From Phycisphaerae bacterium (GTDB lineage Bacteria > Planctomycetota > Phycisphaerae > Sedimentisphaerales > Anaerobacaceae), in NCBI GenBank assembly GCA_028714855.1, contig JAQTLP010000003.1, positions 173,319 through 237,318 of the forward strand: 64,000 nucleotides of DNA. The letters run 5' to 3'. Shown here in pieces: positions 17,939 to 26,791 of this stretch. Below the pieces are notes generated by a model, which worked only from the letters and a program-made list of their open reading frames with translations, did not search any database and was not told the DNA's origin. Within the stretch, counting starts at the first letter, position 1; each line of letters begins with the position of its first letter. The translations under genes and the position numbers were made by a program.

Positions 17939-18697
17939 ATGTCATTAGGCCAGATAATAAGAAAAAAACGGGAGCAACTGCATCTTACGCTGGATGATGT
18001 CAGCGCAGGCGTTGGGTTTTCCAAACCATATCTATCCACTATCGAAACTGGAAAGGTAAATAATCCGCCCAGCGATGAGCTGCTGACAAAACTTGAAAAG
18101 ACCCTGGAGTTTGAGCCGGGCCTGCTGCTGCACATAGCTCATATGGAATCTTTGCCGCCTGATATTCGCCAGGGATATGAATCCGCCGAGGCGGAAAATC
18201 AGAAGTTGCGGCAGTTTATCAAAAACATCGTTCATAAAAAAACCGACCAGGTCCAGGTTGATACATTTCTTGCGGAAAACGAAAAGGCGTCTCTGGCGGC
18301 CGGGCGACTGATTCCGGTGATAAACAAAGTTACCGCCGGCTATCCCGCCGAGTTCAACGATTTGGATTATCCCGCGGGCGTGGCCGATGATTATGTCCGC
18401 TGTCCGGATTTGCACGACACCAACGCTTTTGCGGTGAGGGTCATCGGCGATTCGATGGAGCCGAAGTTCAGCGAAGGAGACATCGTTGTTTTTTCTCCGG
18501 CTGCGGAGGTGCACAGCGGCGATGATTGTTTCATTCGTTTCGCGATGCCGCACGAGACGACATTCAAGCGTGTTTTCTTCGAGCCGAACGACAATGTGCG
18601 GCTCCAGCCGAGAAATGAAAAATACCCGCCTATGATTATCGACGGCAAACGCATCGACGGTCTATACCGCGCCATCATAAAATACGAAAAACTGTAG
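17939..18697 (+). CDS. Cro/CI-type HTH repressor with S24 (LexA-like) peptidase
   Basis: 252 residues. The N-terminal helix-turn-helix (LTLDDVSAGVGFSKPYLSTIETGK) is joined by a linker to an S24 peptidase. The self-cleavage Ala133-Gly134 (KVTAGYP), catalytic Ser172 (GDSMEPKF) and Lys210 (ETTFKR) are all present, so RecA-stimulated autocleavage is plausible. No phage genes lie nearby. It may control a scattered stress regulon or be a domesticated prophage repressor. Confidence 0.85.
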   Translation: MSLGQIIRKKREQLHLTLDDVSAGVGFSKPYLSTIETGKVNNPPSDELLTKLEKTLEFEPGLLLHIAHMESLPPDIRQGYESAEAENQKLRQFIKNIVHKKTDQVQVDTFLAENEKASLAAGRLIPVINKVTAGYPAEFNDLDYPAGVADDYVRCPDLHDTNAFAVRVIGDSMEPKFSEGDIVVFSPAAEVHSGDDCFIRFAMPHETTFKRVFFEPNDNVRLQPRNEKYPPMIIDGKRIDGLYRAIIKYEKL

Positions 18698-18714
18698 CAG
18701 GCCTGTTACAACCG

Positions 18715-19467
18715 CTAAACGCTCTGCCCTGCGACGGCCAGAACCAATGCGAACACTTTCGACGCCCCTGCACACTTCAATGTCTTAGCACATTCGCTTA
18801 ATGTTGCACCGGTTGTTTTAATATCATCGACAAGACAAATTTTTGCGCCTTCAAATTTATGTCCCCTGCGCACTGCAAAAGCTCCGGCAACATTTCTGGC
18901 ACGCGCAGCGTGACTTGTCATTATCGGCTGATATTTTGTCCGCCGAATCCGAACAAGCTCTGTGCTGATTTTAGCTGAAGAGCGCTCTAAGTTCTTAGCT
19001 AAAATTAAAGATTGGTTAAACCCCCGCCGAAGCCGTCTCGTCCAGTGCAGCGGAACAGGAACGAAAAAGTCTATATCGTCAGTAAAGCTGCTTCCCTGCA
19101 AAGCACAATCGACTAAAAAGCCCAGGGTCAAATCTAATTCCGTCCGACCATTCTTAAAGGAAAGTATCATTTGCTGTAAGGGGCCTCCGTAGACTCCGCT
19201 TCTGGCTATTCCATCGAAATGAATTTGCTCACCCTGGCAATTAGGGCAAACACCGTCAACTACAGCGAATCTGCCCGCATCCCGCCCGCAGCGCCGGCAG
19301 TAATCGCCTGCCGTGCAGAACAGAAGCTCATCCCAGCAATCTTTACACAGAGCGTTGTCGGTTTCACAGATGCTCTGCTTGCAGTTGACACAAACCGCAG
19401 GCCAAAGTAAATGATTCAACCCCTGCAGCCCAAAAATCGCCGCCTGTTTCGCTTTTCCCTTATCCAC
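18715..19467 (-). CDS. comF: ComF-family phosphoribosyltransferase-like protein
   Basis: 250 residues. An N-terminal zinc-ribbon region with CxxC pairs (CVNCKQSIC, CKDCW, CRRCGRDAG, CPNCQG) precedes a type I phosphoribosyltransferase fold with the PRPP motif CLVDDIKTTGATLSEC. ComF proteins act in DNA uptake and related replication/repair steps. The gene converges on the S24 repressor gene, with 17 nt between them. Confidence 0.88.
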   Translation of the reverse strand: MDKGKAKQAAIFGLQGLNHLLWPAVCVNCKQSICETDNALCKDCWDELLFCTAGDYCRRCGRDAGRFAVVDGVCPNCQGEQIHFDGIARSGVYGGPLQQMILSFKNGRTELDLTLGFLVDCALQGSSFTDDIDFFVPVPLHWTRRLRRGFNQSLILAKNLERSSAKISTELVRIRRTKYQPIMTSHAARARNVAGAFAVRRGHKFEGAKICLVDDIKTTGATLSECAKTLKCAGASKVFALVLAVAGQSV

Positions 19468-19549
19468 GACGACGATTATACAAGGTTTATCAATCGCAGC
19501 AAGTCAGGATAAGTTTCCGTGTTGAGAAAAGTCAGATGTTGCCGGAAAG

Positions 19550-20209
19550 TCAGCCAGTAAGGCAATACTTACGAGTATCCAAAAACCAGTAGCCATCCCT
19601 GCCGATTGTCCTGCCCTCGGTTATTTCTATCCTCTTGTCAAAAATGGGGCCGTCGATAACCAACGTGTGATATTCGCCGTTTTCTCCGCAAACATCGATG
19701 TTTTTATCTTTAAGGTATCCCATAAAATCTTTATCTGGCTGACGCCCTACCCACTCCCGGCCGATGAACCTCGATTGGGCGCTGACTATAACTGCTTCAA
19801 AACCGGAATCGATAAAATCAGATAAAATCTCTTCAGAGCTCTTACCCCAAAGCGGCTCAAGCGCCTCAATTCCCAGCTCACTGCAAACCCTCTTCACCCA
19901 GCTTCTGTTTCCCTCTAAAAAGATATCACCAAAAACCATTCCCTTTATACCATTGCCGCTCAAACTCCGTATTGCCTCTTTAAATTCCTGTTCATACCCA
20001 TCTTTCGTCGTTTCTTTTTGCAGCAGCGGTATGCCGATTGCCTCAGCTTGTAATTGAATTAATTCGGCTTCTGTTCCGTGAAAACTTACTCTTTTGTATT
20101 CACTGGAAACGAAATTTACGAGGCTGGAGATGCTGTATCCTCCAAGCATTGCTTTATAGCAGGCCAAACAGCTGTCCTTGCCACCGCTCCACGATGAGAT
20201 GCAGTTCAT
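19550..20209 (-). CDS. PP-loop ATP pyrophosphatase, Dph6/MJ0570-like
   Basis: About 219 residues starting MNCISSWSGGKDSCLACYKAML, the PP-loop SGGKDS at the N-terminus. GMVFGDIFLEGNRSW, AVIVSAQ and the late GENGEYHTLVIDGPIF fit the Dph6 (diphthine-ammonia ligase)/COG2102 group. Bacteria lack diphthamide, so the bacterial role differs and is not settled. The ATG at 20209 has AAAGGGG upstream and overlaps none of the pseudopilin gene (ends 20245). It is the third gene downstream of the cobalamin riboswitch. Confidence 0.8.
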   Translation of the reverse strand: MNCISSWSGGKDSCLACYKAMLGGYSISSLVNFVSSEYKRVSFHGTEAELIQLQAEAIGIPLLQKETTKDGYEQEFKEAIRSLSGNGIKGMVFGDIFLEGNRSWVKRVCSELGIEALEPLWGKSSEEILSDFIDSGFEAVIVSAQSRFIGREWVGRQPDKDFMGYLKDKNIDVCGENGEYHTLVIDGPIFDKRIEITEGRTIGRDGYWFLDTRKYCLTG

Positions 20210-20244
20210 AAAATCCCCTTTTTCTTTCCCTTGCCTGAGTATTT

Positions 20245-21108
20245 TTAACGCCTCCGTCTTTTCCGCGGTCCTTGCGGCCACTGCCGGTAATCGGGAACAT
20301 AATGCGGCGCATTATTTTTACCGACCGAACCAATTTTCGCTTTCGGAGAGGCATATTCCGCCCCCTCCAAATCCATCGACCCGCAGTGTCCATCAACGAA
20401 TACAACATTGGTTTTGTTGTAATGTCTGAAGCAGGTCGTCGGCCAAGGATTTTTTGGCCACGAATTGCCGTAGTTTTGGGGTACATACTTATAAGGCGGG
20501 TCTAAAAGAAAAGTGTTAAAAGTTTGTCCCGAACCCGACATATCTATCAGAGTGTCTGCAAAGGCAAATACATCTTTAGGACTAATAACCGTTGTAATTT
20601 TCTGCCATGGTCGGTTTCGTATATTTATATCTTCGTCCCAGCCGCTCAAAGGTGGGCACAGGTAGTATCCGTTATACCCATAAGTGCTCGTAATCCACTT
20701 TGGGTCATCCGGTTCGCCTGGAGGTTTACCCTGGAGTCCGTAGCTGCCGTATCGCTGTGCGGGACACTCATAGACGCTATTTTTCTTTAGCTCGCTTTGG
20801 AGATACGGCCAGACAAATCCTGCCTTGTGGTCAATCCCGTCCGGTTCCACCCTGCCCCACCAGTATGTATATGTATTTGCTTGTCGCACCCTCGCTGGCA
20901 TAGCATAATCATCGTAATCGTTGGCATAACACACGAAAGCAATGCCAAGATTTCTTAAATTGTTCGTGCAAACAACCGCATTTGCCCGCCCTCTTGCTCG
21001 ACTAAGCGATGGAAGCAAAACAGCCATCAGCAGCACGATGATGCTCATGACCACAATAACTTCAACAAGCGTAAATGCTTTTATTCGCCGGATAGTTCTT
21101 TCCTCCAT
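20245..21108 (-). CDS. Prepilin-type (type II secretion G-like) protein
   Basis: 287 residues. After a short basic leader the class III signal FTLVEVIVVMSIIVLLMAVLLPSLSRAR is typical of pseudopilins, with cleavage before the Phe. The late motif FRHYNKTNVVFVDGHCGSM resembles the H-x9-DG signature of planctomycetal DUF1559-type proteins. The C-terminus is strongly basic. It overlaps the end of the PQQ/dockerin gene by 28 nt, so the two are translationally linked. Confidence 0.85.
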   Translation of the reverse strand: MEERTIRRIKAFTLVEVIVVMSIIVLLMAVLLPSLSRARGRANAVVCTNNLRNLGIAFVCYANDYDDYAMPARVRQANTYTYWWGRVEPDGIDHKAGFVWPYLQSELKKNSVYECPAQRYGSYGLQGKPPGEPDDPKWITSTYGYNGYYLCPPLSGWDEDINIRNRPWQKITTVISPKDVFAFADTLIDMSGSGQTFNTFLLDPPYKYVPQNYGNSWPKNPWPTTCFRHYNKTNVVFVDGHCGSMDLEGAEYASPKAKIGSVGKNNAPHYVPDYRQWPQGPRKRRRR

Positions 21109-22613
21109 TCGTTGGCCAGCAGCGAGAAATCCGTAAAATCGACGTCGCCGTCAAGGTCTAAATCGGCCCGGCTCCCGCCAACGGGGCCGTTGTAAAGCCA
21201 ATCGTCCACAAATTCAACCAAATCGCTCATGTCCACAACATTATCGTCACTGATGTCTCCTAAAAGTGCCGGCTGATGAAACTTGAAAAGGCCGTCGTAA
21301 CCTATTGCGTAAACACTGTCGTAAGTTACTGCCCGACTGTCCCCGCACCACCAGTAATTGTAATAAGCAGCCACGAAATTTGGGTCATTTGGTGTTAACG
21401 TAACATTTAGAATGTAAAATTCGTCATACATTGGATGAAGATATTCCCACGATGTCCCTGCAATATATAGTTTTCCGTCTGCATAAACAGGTTGATTATC
21501 CCATCCGCCGACGGATAAATCAGAATCTGTTTCCCATAGTTTAGTTGCAGTATCACCATAGTCATAATATGCTTCTATCTTTGGATACCCATACCCACCA
21601 GAGATATATATTTTATCACCCACTACAATAGGTACACAGTCCGTTGCTTGTATTTTTGTAGTCCAGATAACACTGCCGTTAGTACAATTAATTTTAAACA
21701 ATGTTGAATTATCCTCCGACACCTCCGGATAAAAATTGTAAGTCACCGCGTATAAGAAACCTCCTTTCGTAACAACTACTCCGCCACAAAAACCCTCGTA
21801 ATCAGGATTTATGAACCCCCACAATTGCATAGGATAAGAAAGCGTAGCATCATAAGCGCGTATAGTTCCTTGATAGTTCTCACCTAAGGTTGCAACATAA
21901 ATAACGCCATTCCTATATGCAGGTGTATTACCACAGGTATAACCTAATGCTTGAGACCAGACAATCTGTCCCGGCTGGTAGGGATTACCAGGCCCACTCT
22001 CATCTAAGTTAATACAATAAAGTTTCCCTGTTTCATCGAAAGGGGCGTAATCTGTGATAAATGCCCGTGCGTGTGGAATATCGGTCGCCACGCAAACAGA
22101 TGCATTCACAACGTTTTGATCCAACGGTGTTGACCATTTTTGTACGCCGGACTGAGCGTCGAGCGCAAATACTTTATTTCCTGAGCCAATCAGCACCGTA
22201 TTATGCTTTTCATCGATGCAGGGTGTCGACCAAGAAGATAATTCCCCCTTATCAATCACCGTCCACCACAGAACCTGTCCTGAATTTGCATCATAAGCAA
22301 TTATCTGACTATGGGTTTTTATCCTAACTCCTAACTCTTCATCCCACTCGCCAACTCCGGCGTATGCATAAACTTTGCCGTTATAGATTATCGGCTGGGC
22401 AGTATCTTCAAAAGCCACATAATAATTCGGATCCTGAGGGTCAATATAGGCGTCCCATTTGAGGGTATTGCTATCAATCGTATTGGGGCCATCGACCGCA
22501 ATCGACTGCCGACTCATCGTATGCGCATAGGCGGGCCAGTCTTGTGGTCCGGCCTGCACACCTGTTGCGGCTGCAAACACAAAAATCAAACTTATTATTT
22601 TCCTCGAAGCCAT
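21081..22613 (-). CDS. Secreted PQQ-type beta-propeller protein with C-terminal dockerin
   Basis: 510 residues with a signal peptide (IISLIFVFAAATGVQA). Propeller blades carry the pattern VFALDAQSGVQKWSTPL and LFKINCTNGSVIWTTK, found in PQQ-dehydrogenase-like and BamB-like repeats. The end is a type I dockerin with two Ca-binding loops (DISDDNVVDMSDLVEFVDDW and DLDLDGDVDFTDFSLLANEW), expected to bind a cohesin outside the cell. It is the first gene after the cobalamin riboswitch. Catalytic residues of a dehydrogenase are not evident, so a binding or scaffold role is as likely. Confidence 0.88.
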   Translation of the reverse strand: MASRKIISLIFVFAAATGVQAGPQDWPAYAHTMSRQSIAVDGPNTIDSNTLKWDAYIDPQDPNYYVAFEDTAQPIIYNGKVYAYAGVGEWDEELGVRIKTHSQIIAYDANSGQVLWWTVIDKGELSSWSTPCIDEKHNTVLIGSGNKVFALDAQSGVQKWSTPLDQNVVNASVCVATDIPHARAFITDYAPFDETGKLYCINLDESGPGNPYQPGQIVWSQALGYTCGNTPAYRNGVIYVATLGENYQGTIRAYDATLSYPMQLWGFINPDYEGFCGGVVVTKGGFLYAVTYNFYPEVSEDNSTLFKINCTNGSVIWTTKIQATDCVPIVVGDKIYISGGYGYPKIEAYYDYGDTATKLWETDSDLSVGGWDNQPVYADGKLYIAGTSWEYLHPMYDEFYILNVTLTPNDPNFVAAYYNYWWCGDSRAVTYDSVYAIGYDGLFKFHQPALLGDISDDNVVDMSDLVEFVDDWLYNGPVGGSRADLDLDGDVDFTDFSLLANEWRKELSGE

Positions 22614-22729
22614 AGTTTTTCTCCTTCTTCAATTCAAAAAAGTTGTAAATTTCTTTTCAAAACCATCCTGCTCTTGCTTTTTGTTTTTTCTCCTTTCATT
22701 TCTGTCCGACCCCTAACCGCGAGGGCGCC

Positions 22730-22768
22730 AACAAAAAAACCGCCGTTCCCACGAGGGAAACGGCGGTT
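22730..22768 (-). terminator. Rho-independent terminator of the riboswitch leader
   Basis: AACCGCCGTTCCC (22738-22750) pairs with GGGAAACGGCGGTT (22755-22768) apart from one bulge. On the minus strand the stem is followed by seven T. It lies between the cobalamin riboswitch and the PQQ/dockerin gene, where ligand-controlled termination would act. Confidence 0.8.
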
Positions 22769-22849
22769 CTGAAATCAAACAATAAAATCTGAAATTAAAA
22801 ACAGATGCACCGTGCTCCAAATCGCGAGAACACCGAAAATGCGTAACTA

Positions 22850-23070
22850 ACCACAGGCAGGTTTTCTGACTTGCGTTCTACCGAAAGGCTCCTTCCCATC
22901 CATACATTGCGGATAGTGGCATAATGCCTATCAGATTTCCCCCCAAGCTTTCTTGCGAAAGCAAAAATGGGGGGAACAAACGCTTACAGCGGCGCGACCG
23001 CCGCGGACTTTAACCGCGTTCCCATTTGATTATCCCGAAGCACAAAGCTTCAGAACCTGCAGTCAGGATA
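22850..23070 (-). promoter_or_regulatory. Cobalamin riboswitch
   Basis: Read on the minus strand, it has the elements of the AdoCbl-type aptamer in order: GCAGGTTCTGAAGC at the 5' side of P1, GGGAACGCGGTTAAAGTCCG, GGCGGTCGCGCCGCTGTAA, a GC-rich variable hairpin, GCCACT, GGGAAGG, and the B12-box-like AAGTCAGAAAACCTGCC closing P1. It is followed by a terminator and then the PQQ/dockerin, pseudopilin and PP-loop genes. The gap from 22614 to 23143 holds nothing else. Confidence 0.9.
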
Positions 23071-23143
23071 TTTCCTTTTCAAAGAGCAATTTTTAGACTT
23101 TTACCAGTCTGTCTTATAGTCTTCAAGCAAAAAATGAAAATTT

Positions 23144-23899
23144 TTAACGCCTTAGATAAATAATAATACCGGCCAGTATCAAAATAGCCGCCGCGCACAC
23201 CCCCACCGCTATCGTAAAGACCCAGATAAAGCTTCTGCGCTGATTGGAAATGATATATTTGAGATACCTGTCGCTGGCGGCAAATGTTCTGCTCATCTGC
23301 ATAATGCCTTCGGTCTGCCCGACAGTGCTCTGGTTTAGCTTGTCCAGCGTCCCGTTAAACTTGTTAAGACTCTCGGCCATTTGCACATCGACATCGGCTG
23401 CAGCGGCGAGCTGATGGTCAATCTCGATCAGGGCATCGGTTTGCTTGGCGGTTTCGGTCGGAATTTTTTCTACCGTCCTAACAAACCCCTGCTCCATCAT
23501 GGTGGTCGTCTTTAACTGCTCGAGCAGCTGTTCTGTCAGTTGCTTTTGGTTTTCCACAACGGCCGGAAAGCTCTCCAGCAGTTTGGGCAATCGTTCAAGA
23601 TGCTTCATCAATTCTTCGTTATGAGCGGCCTGGCGGTTCAGATGATTATTGATACCTTCCAGCTGCTCAACGAGTTTGTCGAAACCGGCTTGTAGTTTTT
23701 CAAGTGATTGCGTTTTATCCGCCTGGGGAACCGTTTTGACCAAAACCTGATTGCTTTCAGCGGGTTTCTCTCCGGCAGCAGGTCCTGTCGATGCGGCGTC
23801 CCGGTTGATTAATCCTTGGTCATCTACCTCCGGCTGATAGTCCGCCTTGTGGGTCTCTAACCAGCTACGTGTTTTTGACCAGAAATCTTTTAAAGTCAT
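23144..23899 (-). CDS. Coiled-coil protein with C-terminal membrane anchor
   Basis: About 251 residues. The start MTLKDFWSKTRSWLE at 23899 has GGGGAT upstream; a TTG further out is unlikely. The centre is long amphipathic helix (LEKLQAGFDKLVEQLEGINNHLNRQAAHNEELMKHL) and the end is a hydrophobic segment with a basic tail (VFTIAVGVCAAAILILAGIIIYLRR). It is probably tail-anchored with the coiled coil in the cytoplasm. No family was recognised. Confidence 0.75.
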   Translation of the reverse strand: MTLKDFWSKTRSWLETHKADYQPEVDDQGLINRDAASTGPAAGEKPAESNQVLVKTVPQADKTQSLEKLQAGFDKLVEQLEGINNHLNRQAAHNEELMKHLERLPKLLESFPAVVENQKQLTEQLLEQLKTTTMMEQGFVRTVEKIPTETAKQTDALIEIDHQLAAAADVDVQMAESLNKFNGTLDKLNQSTVGQTEGIMQMSRTFAASDRYLKYIISNQRRSFIWVFTIAVGVCAAAILILAGIIIYLRR

Positions 23900-24019
23900 T
23901 TTCAAAATCCCCAAAAGACCTCTTACCAATCATCAGTTACCATTAAAAAACTTTCCTGCTGCAATTTCAAGTTATTTTTGCTACCATTACCTTATTACGA
24001 TAACATAAAAGGCAGGTAA

Positions 24020-24934
24020 ATGAAACTAATCACATTTAAGAAAAACTCAACCGTTTGCGCCGGGGCAATAACTGACGAAGGCATCGTAGATTTAACCGGC
24101 GATTTTCAAAGCGTAAAACGCATAATCGCCGGCGGCCACGAAACTATCAAAAAAATCCCGCCCATCATCGACAAATGCACAAAATTTATTGACCCATCTG
24201 CAGTAAAACTTTTAGCGCCTATACCTGACCCGTCCAAACTCCTCGCGCTTGCTGGAAACTACAGCGAGCACATCACCGAGGTCGGCCTTACGCTCGGCCT
24301 ATCGGATTCGCCACACGCTACGACCAGGCCCTTCCTTATGCCGCCGACAGTAGTAATCGGCCACAACGAAGAAATCCCCTGGCCGGCTTACAGCGAGCAA
24401 ATAGATTATGAAATCGAGCTTGCCGTGGTCATCGGAAAAGAAGCGAAATGTATAAATCCGCAGAAAGCAAAAGAATGTATCGCCGGCTACACAATCGTAA
24501 ACGACGTATCGGCCCGCAGTGTAACTTTTGCAAAGGGCAGAAAAAAGCGGCCTTGGGACGAATTTTATGACTGGCTAAACGGCAAATGGGCTGACGGCTT
24601 TCTGCCGATGGGGCCTTTCTTGCTTACCGCAGACGAGGTCGAAAATGTTCAAAACCTGCAAATGACGCTCAAGGTCAACGGCGAAATCCGCCAGAACGCA
24701 AATACATCCGGAATGATTTTTAACGTTTATGAAATAGTATCATTTCTAAGTCATCTGATGACTCTCGTGCCTGGGGACGTTATAGCTACCGGCACACCGG
24801 CCGGCGTAGCAATGGCTACCGGAAATTTTCTCAAATCAGACGATAAAATCGAATGCACAATCGAAAAGCTCGGCACATTAACCAATACGCTGGGGCGAAA
24901 GCCAAAAGAATTCTACGAACCGTTATCGCAATAA
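24020..24934 (+). CDS. Fumarylacetoacetate hydrolase family protein
   Basis: 304 residues. The FAH fold is shown by LALAGNYSEHI, the acidic metal ligands in IDYEIELAVVIGKEA, GYTIVNDVSARS, and the C-terminal PGDVIATGTPAGVA. Members hydrolyse or decarboxylate 2-oxo/acylpyruvate compounds such as fumarylpyruvate or oxaloacetate. The substrate here is unknown. It is a stand-alone gene with AAGG before the ATG. Confidence 0.88.
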   Translation: MKLITFKKNSTVCAGAITDEGIVDLTGDFQSVKRIIAGGHETIKKIPPIIDKCTKFIDPSAVKLLAPIPDPSKLLALAGNYSEHITEVGLTLGLSDSPHATTRPFLMPPTVVIGHNEEIPWPAYSEQIDYEIELAVVIGKEAKCINPQKAKECIAGYTIVNDVSARSVTFAKGRKKRPWDEFYDWLNGKWADGFLPMGPFLLTADEVENVQNLQMTLKVNGEIRQNANTSGMIFNVYEIVSFLSHLMTLVPGDVIATGTPAGVAMATGNFLKSDDKIECTIEKLGTLTNTLGRKPKEFYEPLSQ

Positions 24935-24981
24935 AAATAACAGGTTTTTTCAACCACCATACCAAATGACTTATAGGCTAT

Positions 24982-26745
24982 TTATGTTATTGCTTTGTGG
25001 TCGAGGAAACCTTCGAGCCTGCGGCTCCTTACAGGATGCTGCAGTTTTCTTATGGCTTTCGCCTCAACCTGCCTGACCCGCTCGCGCGTTACCTTGAAAA
25101 TTCTGCCCACTTCCTCGAGAGTATAGGTGTAACCGTCGCCGATTCCGTATCGCAGCTTGATAATCTCGCGTTCGCGATATGAAAGCGTTTTCAGAATCAT
25201 ATCGATTCTGTCTTTGAGCATCTCCTGCGTAGCCGAGGCCACCGGCGAATCAATCTCGTCATCTTCTATAAAATCGCCGAAGTAGCTGTCTTCGCTTTCG
25301 CCTATAGGCCTGTCAAGACTGATTGGGTGTTTGGATATCTTCACAACCCTGTTGGTCTCATCTATGCTCATCTCGGCTTCACGGGCAAGCTCTTCAATCG
25401 TCGGCTCTCTGCCGAATTTCTGAACCAGAGTTTTGTTGGCGGTACGCAGCCGGCTCATCGTCTCTATCATATGCACCGGGATGCGAATCGTTCGTGCATG
25501 GTCGGCAATCGCACGGGTGATTGCCTGGCGAATCCACCACGTGGCATACGTGCTGAATTTGTAGCCCCTGCGGTATTCGTATTTATCAACCGCCCTCATC
25601 AGTCCGGTATTGCCTTCCTGGATTATATCCAGAAAACTCAAGCCGCGGTTTCGATACTTCTTGGCAATTGAAACCACCAGCCGCAGGTTCGCGCTTGAAA
25701 GCGTTCGTTTGGCGTGTTCGTACTGTTCGAAGACTCTATCGATAGATCGCAGTCTTTTATCGAGCTGATTCGGAGTATCCATCGCCAATTCCTGCAGGCC
25801 GGCCAGCTCTTCATTCACCGCTTTAATATCTTCAGCCGTTATATCTCCGGTGGGCCCTTTGGCGATAACCCGTTCTAATTGATGCATCTTTTGGCAGATG
25901 CCATGCAGCTTATTTTTCATCGGCTGAATTCTGCTCGTTCGCAGACTCAGCTCTTCCAGCAGCGTTGCGATTTTGCGCCTGTTTCTGTATATCTGTTTCA
26001 ACTCCGACCTGTCGAAGCTCCTGCTGCCGTTGTCGGACTGGTGCTGCAGGTGTCTCTTAAACAAACTTTGATTAACTATCAGCAGTTTATTTACCGTTTG
26101 AACGTTCCCGGGCAGCCGTTTCCTTATTATAGGCCTGACGAGGTTCTCGGCGGTACTTATCTTCATTGTTCTGTCAAAGCTCAATATGCCCTCATAGACC
26201 TGCTCGAGTATATCCACCGCGCCTCTGGCGCAATAATCGCACTCCAGCATTTTTCTTCTAAAGCTCATGCGCGCCAGCTCTATCTTGCGCGCCAGCGAAA
26301 TCTCGCTTTCCCGCGTCAGCAGCGGTATCTCGCCCATCTGGGTCAGATACGTTCTTATGGGGTCATCAATACGCCTGCTGACTTCCGCGCTGACCAGCTG
26401 TTTTTCCAGCAGCTCGTCCGCTTTGAGCTGGTCTTCTTTAACAGCCTCATGTTCGCTTTCCGGCGCTCCAAATTCCTCCCCTGTGTGCTTTTCCACATCC
26501 GCTTCGTCAATGATGTTGATTCCCATTTCATCCAGCGCCGCCAATAAGGTGTCCAGACGGTCAGGACTAACCATGTCCTCGGGCAAGTCTTCGTTCATTT
26601 CCTCGTAAGTAAGGTATCCTTTTCGCTTGCCTTTTTCGGTAATCGCTTTTATTTGCAGTTCGGCATCTCTGATTTTTGAACTCGCTGTTAATTTGTCTCC
26701 CTCAAGGGCGTCCGGCTTGCTTGCTTTTATCCTTTTTCTTGCCAC
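24982..26745 (-). CDS. rpoD: Primary RNA polymerase sigma factor (sigma70/RpoD)
   Basis: About 587 residues from a GTG at 26745 ([12 protein letters not shown]), with GAGGAT upstream. Region 1.1-like sequence is followed by a non-conserved insert, then region 2 ([54 protein letters not shown]), region 3 and region 4 ([26 protein letters not shown]). These are the marks of a housekeeping sigma. It lies 46 nt downstream of dnaG, the order of the classical macromolecular synthesis operon. Confidence 0.96.
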   Translation of the reverse strand: MARKRIKASKPDALEGDKLTASSKIRDAELQIKAITEKGKRKGYLTYEEMNEDLPEDMVSPDRLDTLLAALDEMGINIIDEADVEKHTGEEFGAPESEHEAVKEDQLKADELLEKQLVSAEVSRRIDDPIRTYLTQMGEIPLLTRESEISLARKIELARMSFRRKMLECDYCARGAVDILEQVYEGILSFDRTMKISTAENLVRPIIRKRLPGNVQTVNKLLIVNQSLFKRHLQHQSDNGSRSFDRSELKQIYRNRRKIATLLEELSLRTSRIQPMKNKLHGICQKMHQLERVIAKGPTGDITAEDIKAVNEELAGLQELAMDTPNQLDKRLRSIDRVFEQYEHAKRTLSSANLRLVVSIAKKYRNRGLSFLDIIQEGNTGLMRAVDKYEYRRGYKFSTYATWWIRQAITRAIADHARTIRIPVHMIETMSRLRTANKTLVQKFGREPTIEELAREAEMSIDETNRVVKISKHPISLDRPIGESEDSYFGDFIEDDEIDSPVASATQEMLKDRIDMILKTLSYREREIIKLRYGIGDGYTYTLEEVGRIFKVTRERVRQVEAKAIRKLQHPVRSRRLEGFLDHKAIT

Positions 26746-26791
26746 AATTAATATCCTCACACAAAATCTATAAAATTAAAGCTTCTATCTA

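Noticed and set aside
17939..18697. Prophage marked by the CI-like repressor
   Set aside because: No integrase, structural or replication phage genes are near; neighbours are ordinary metabolic genes.
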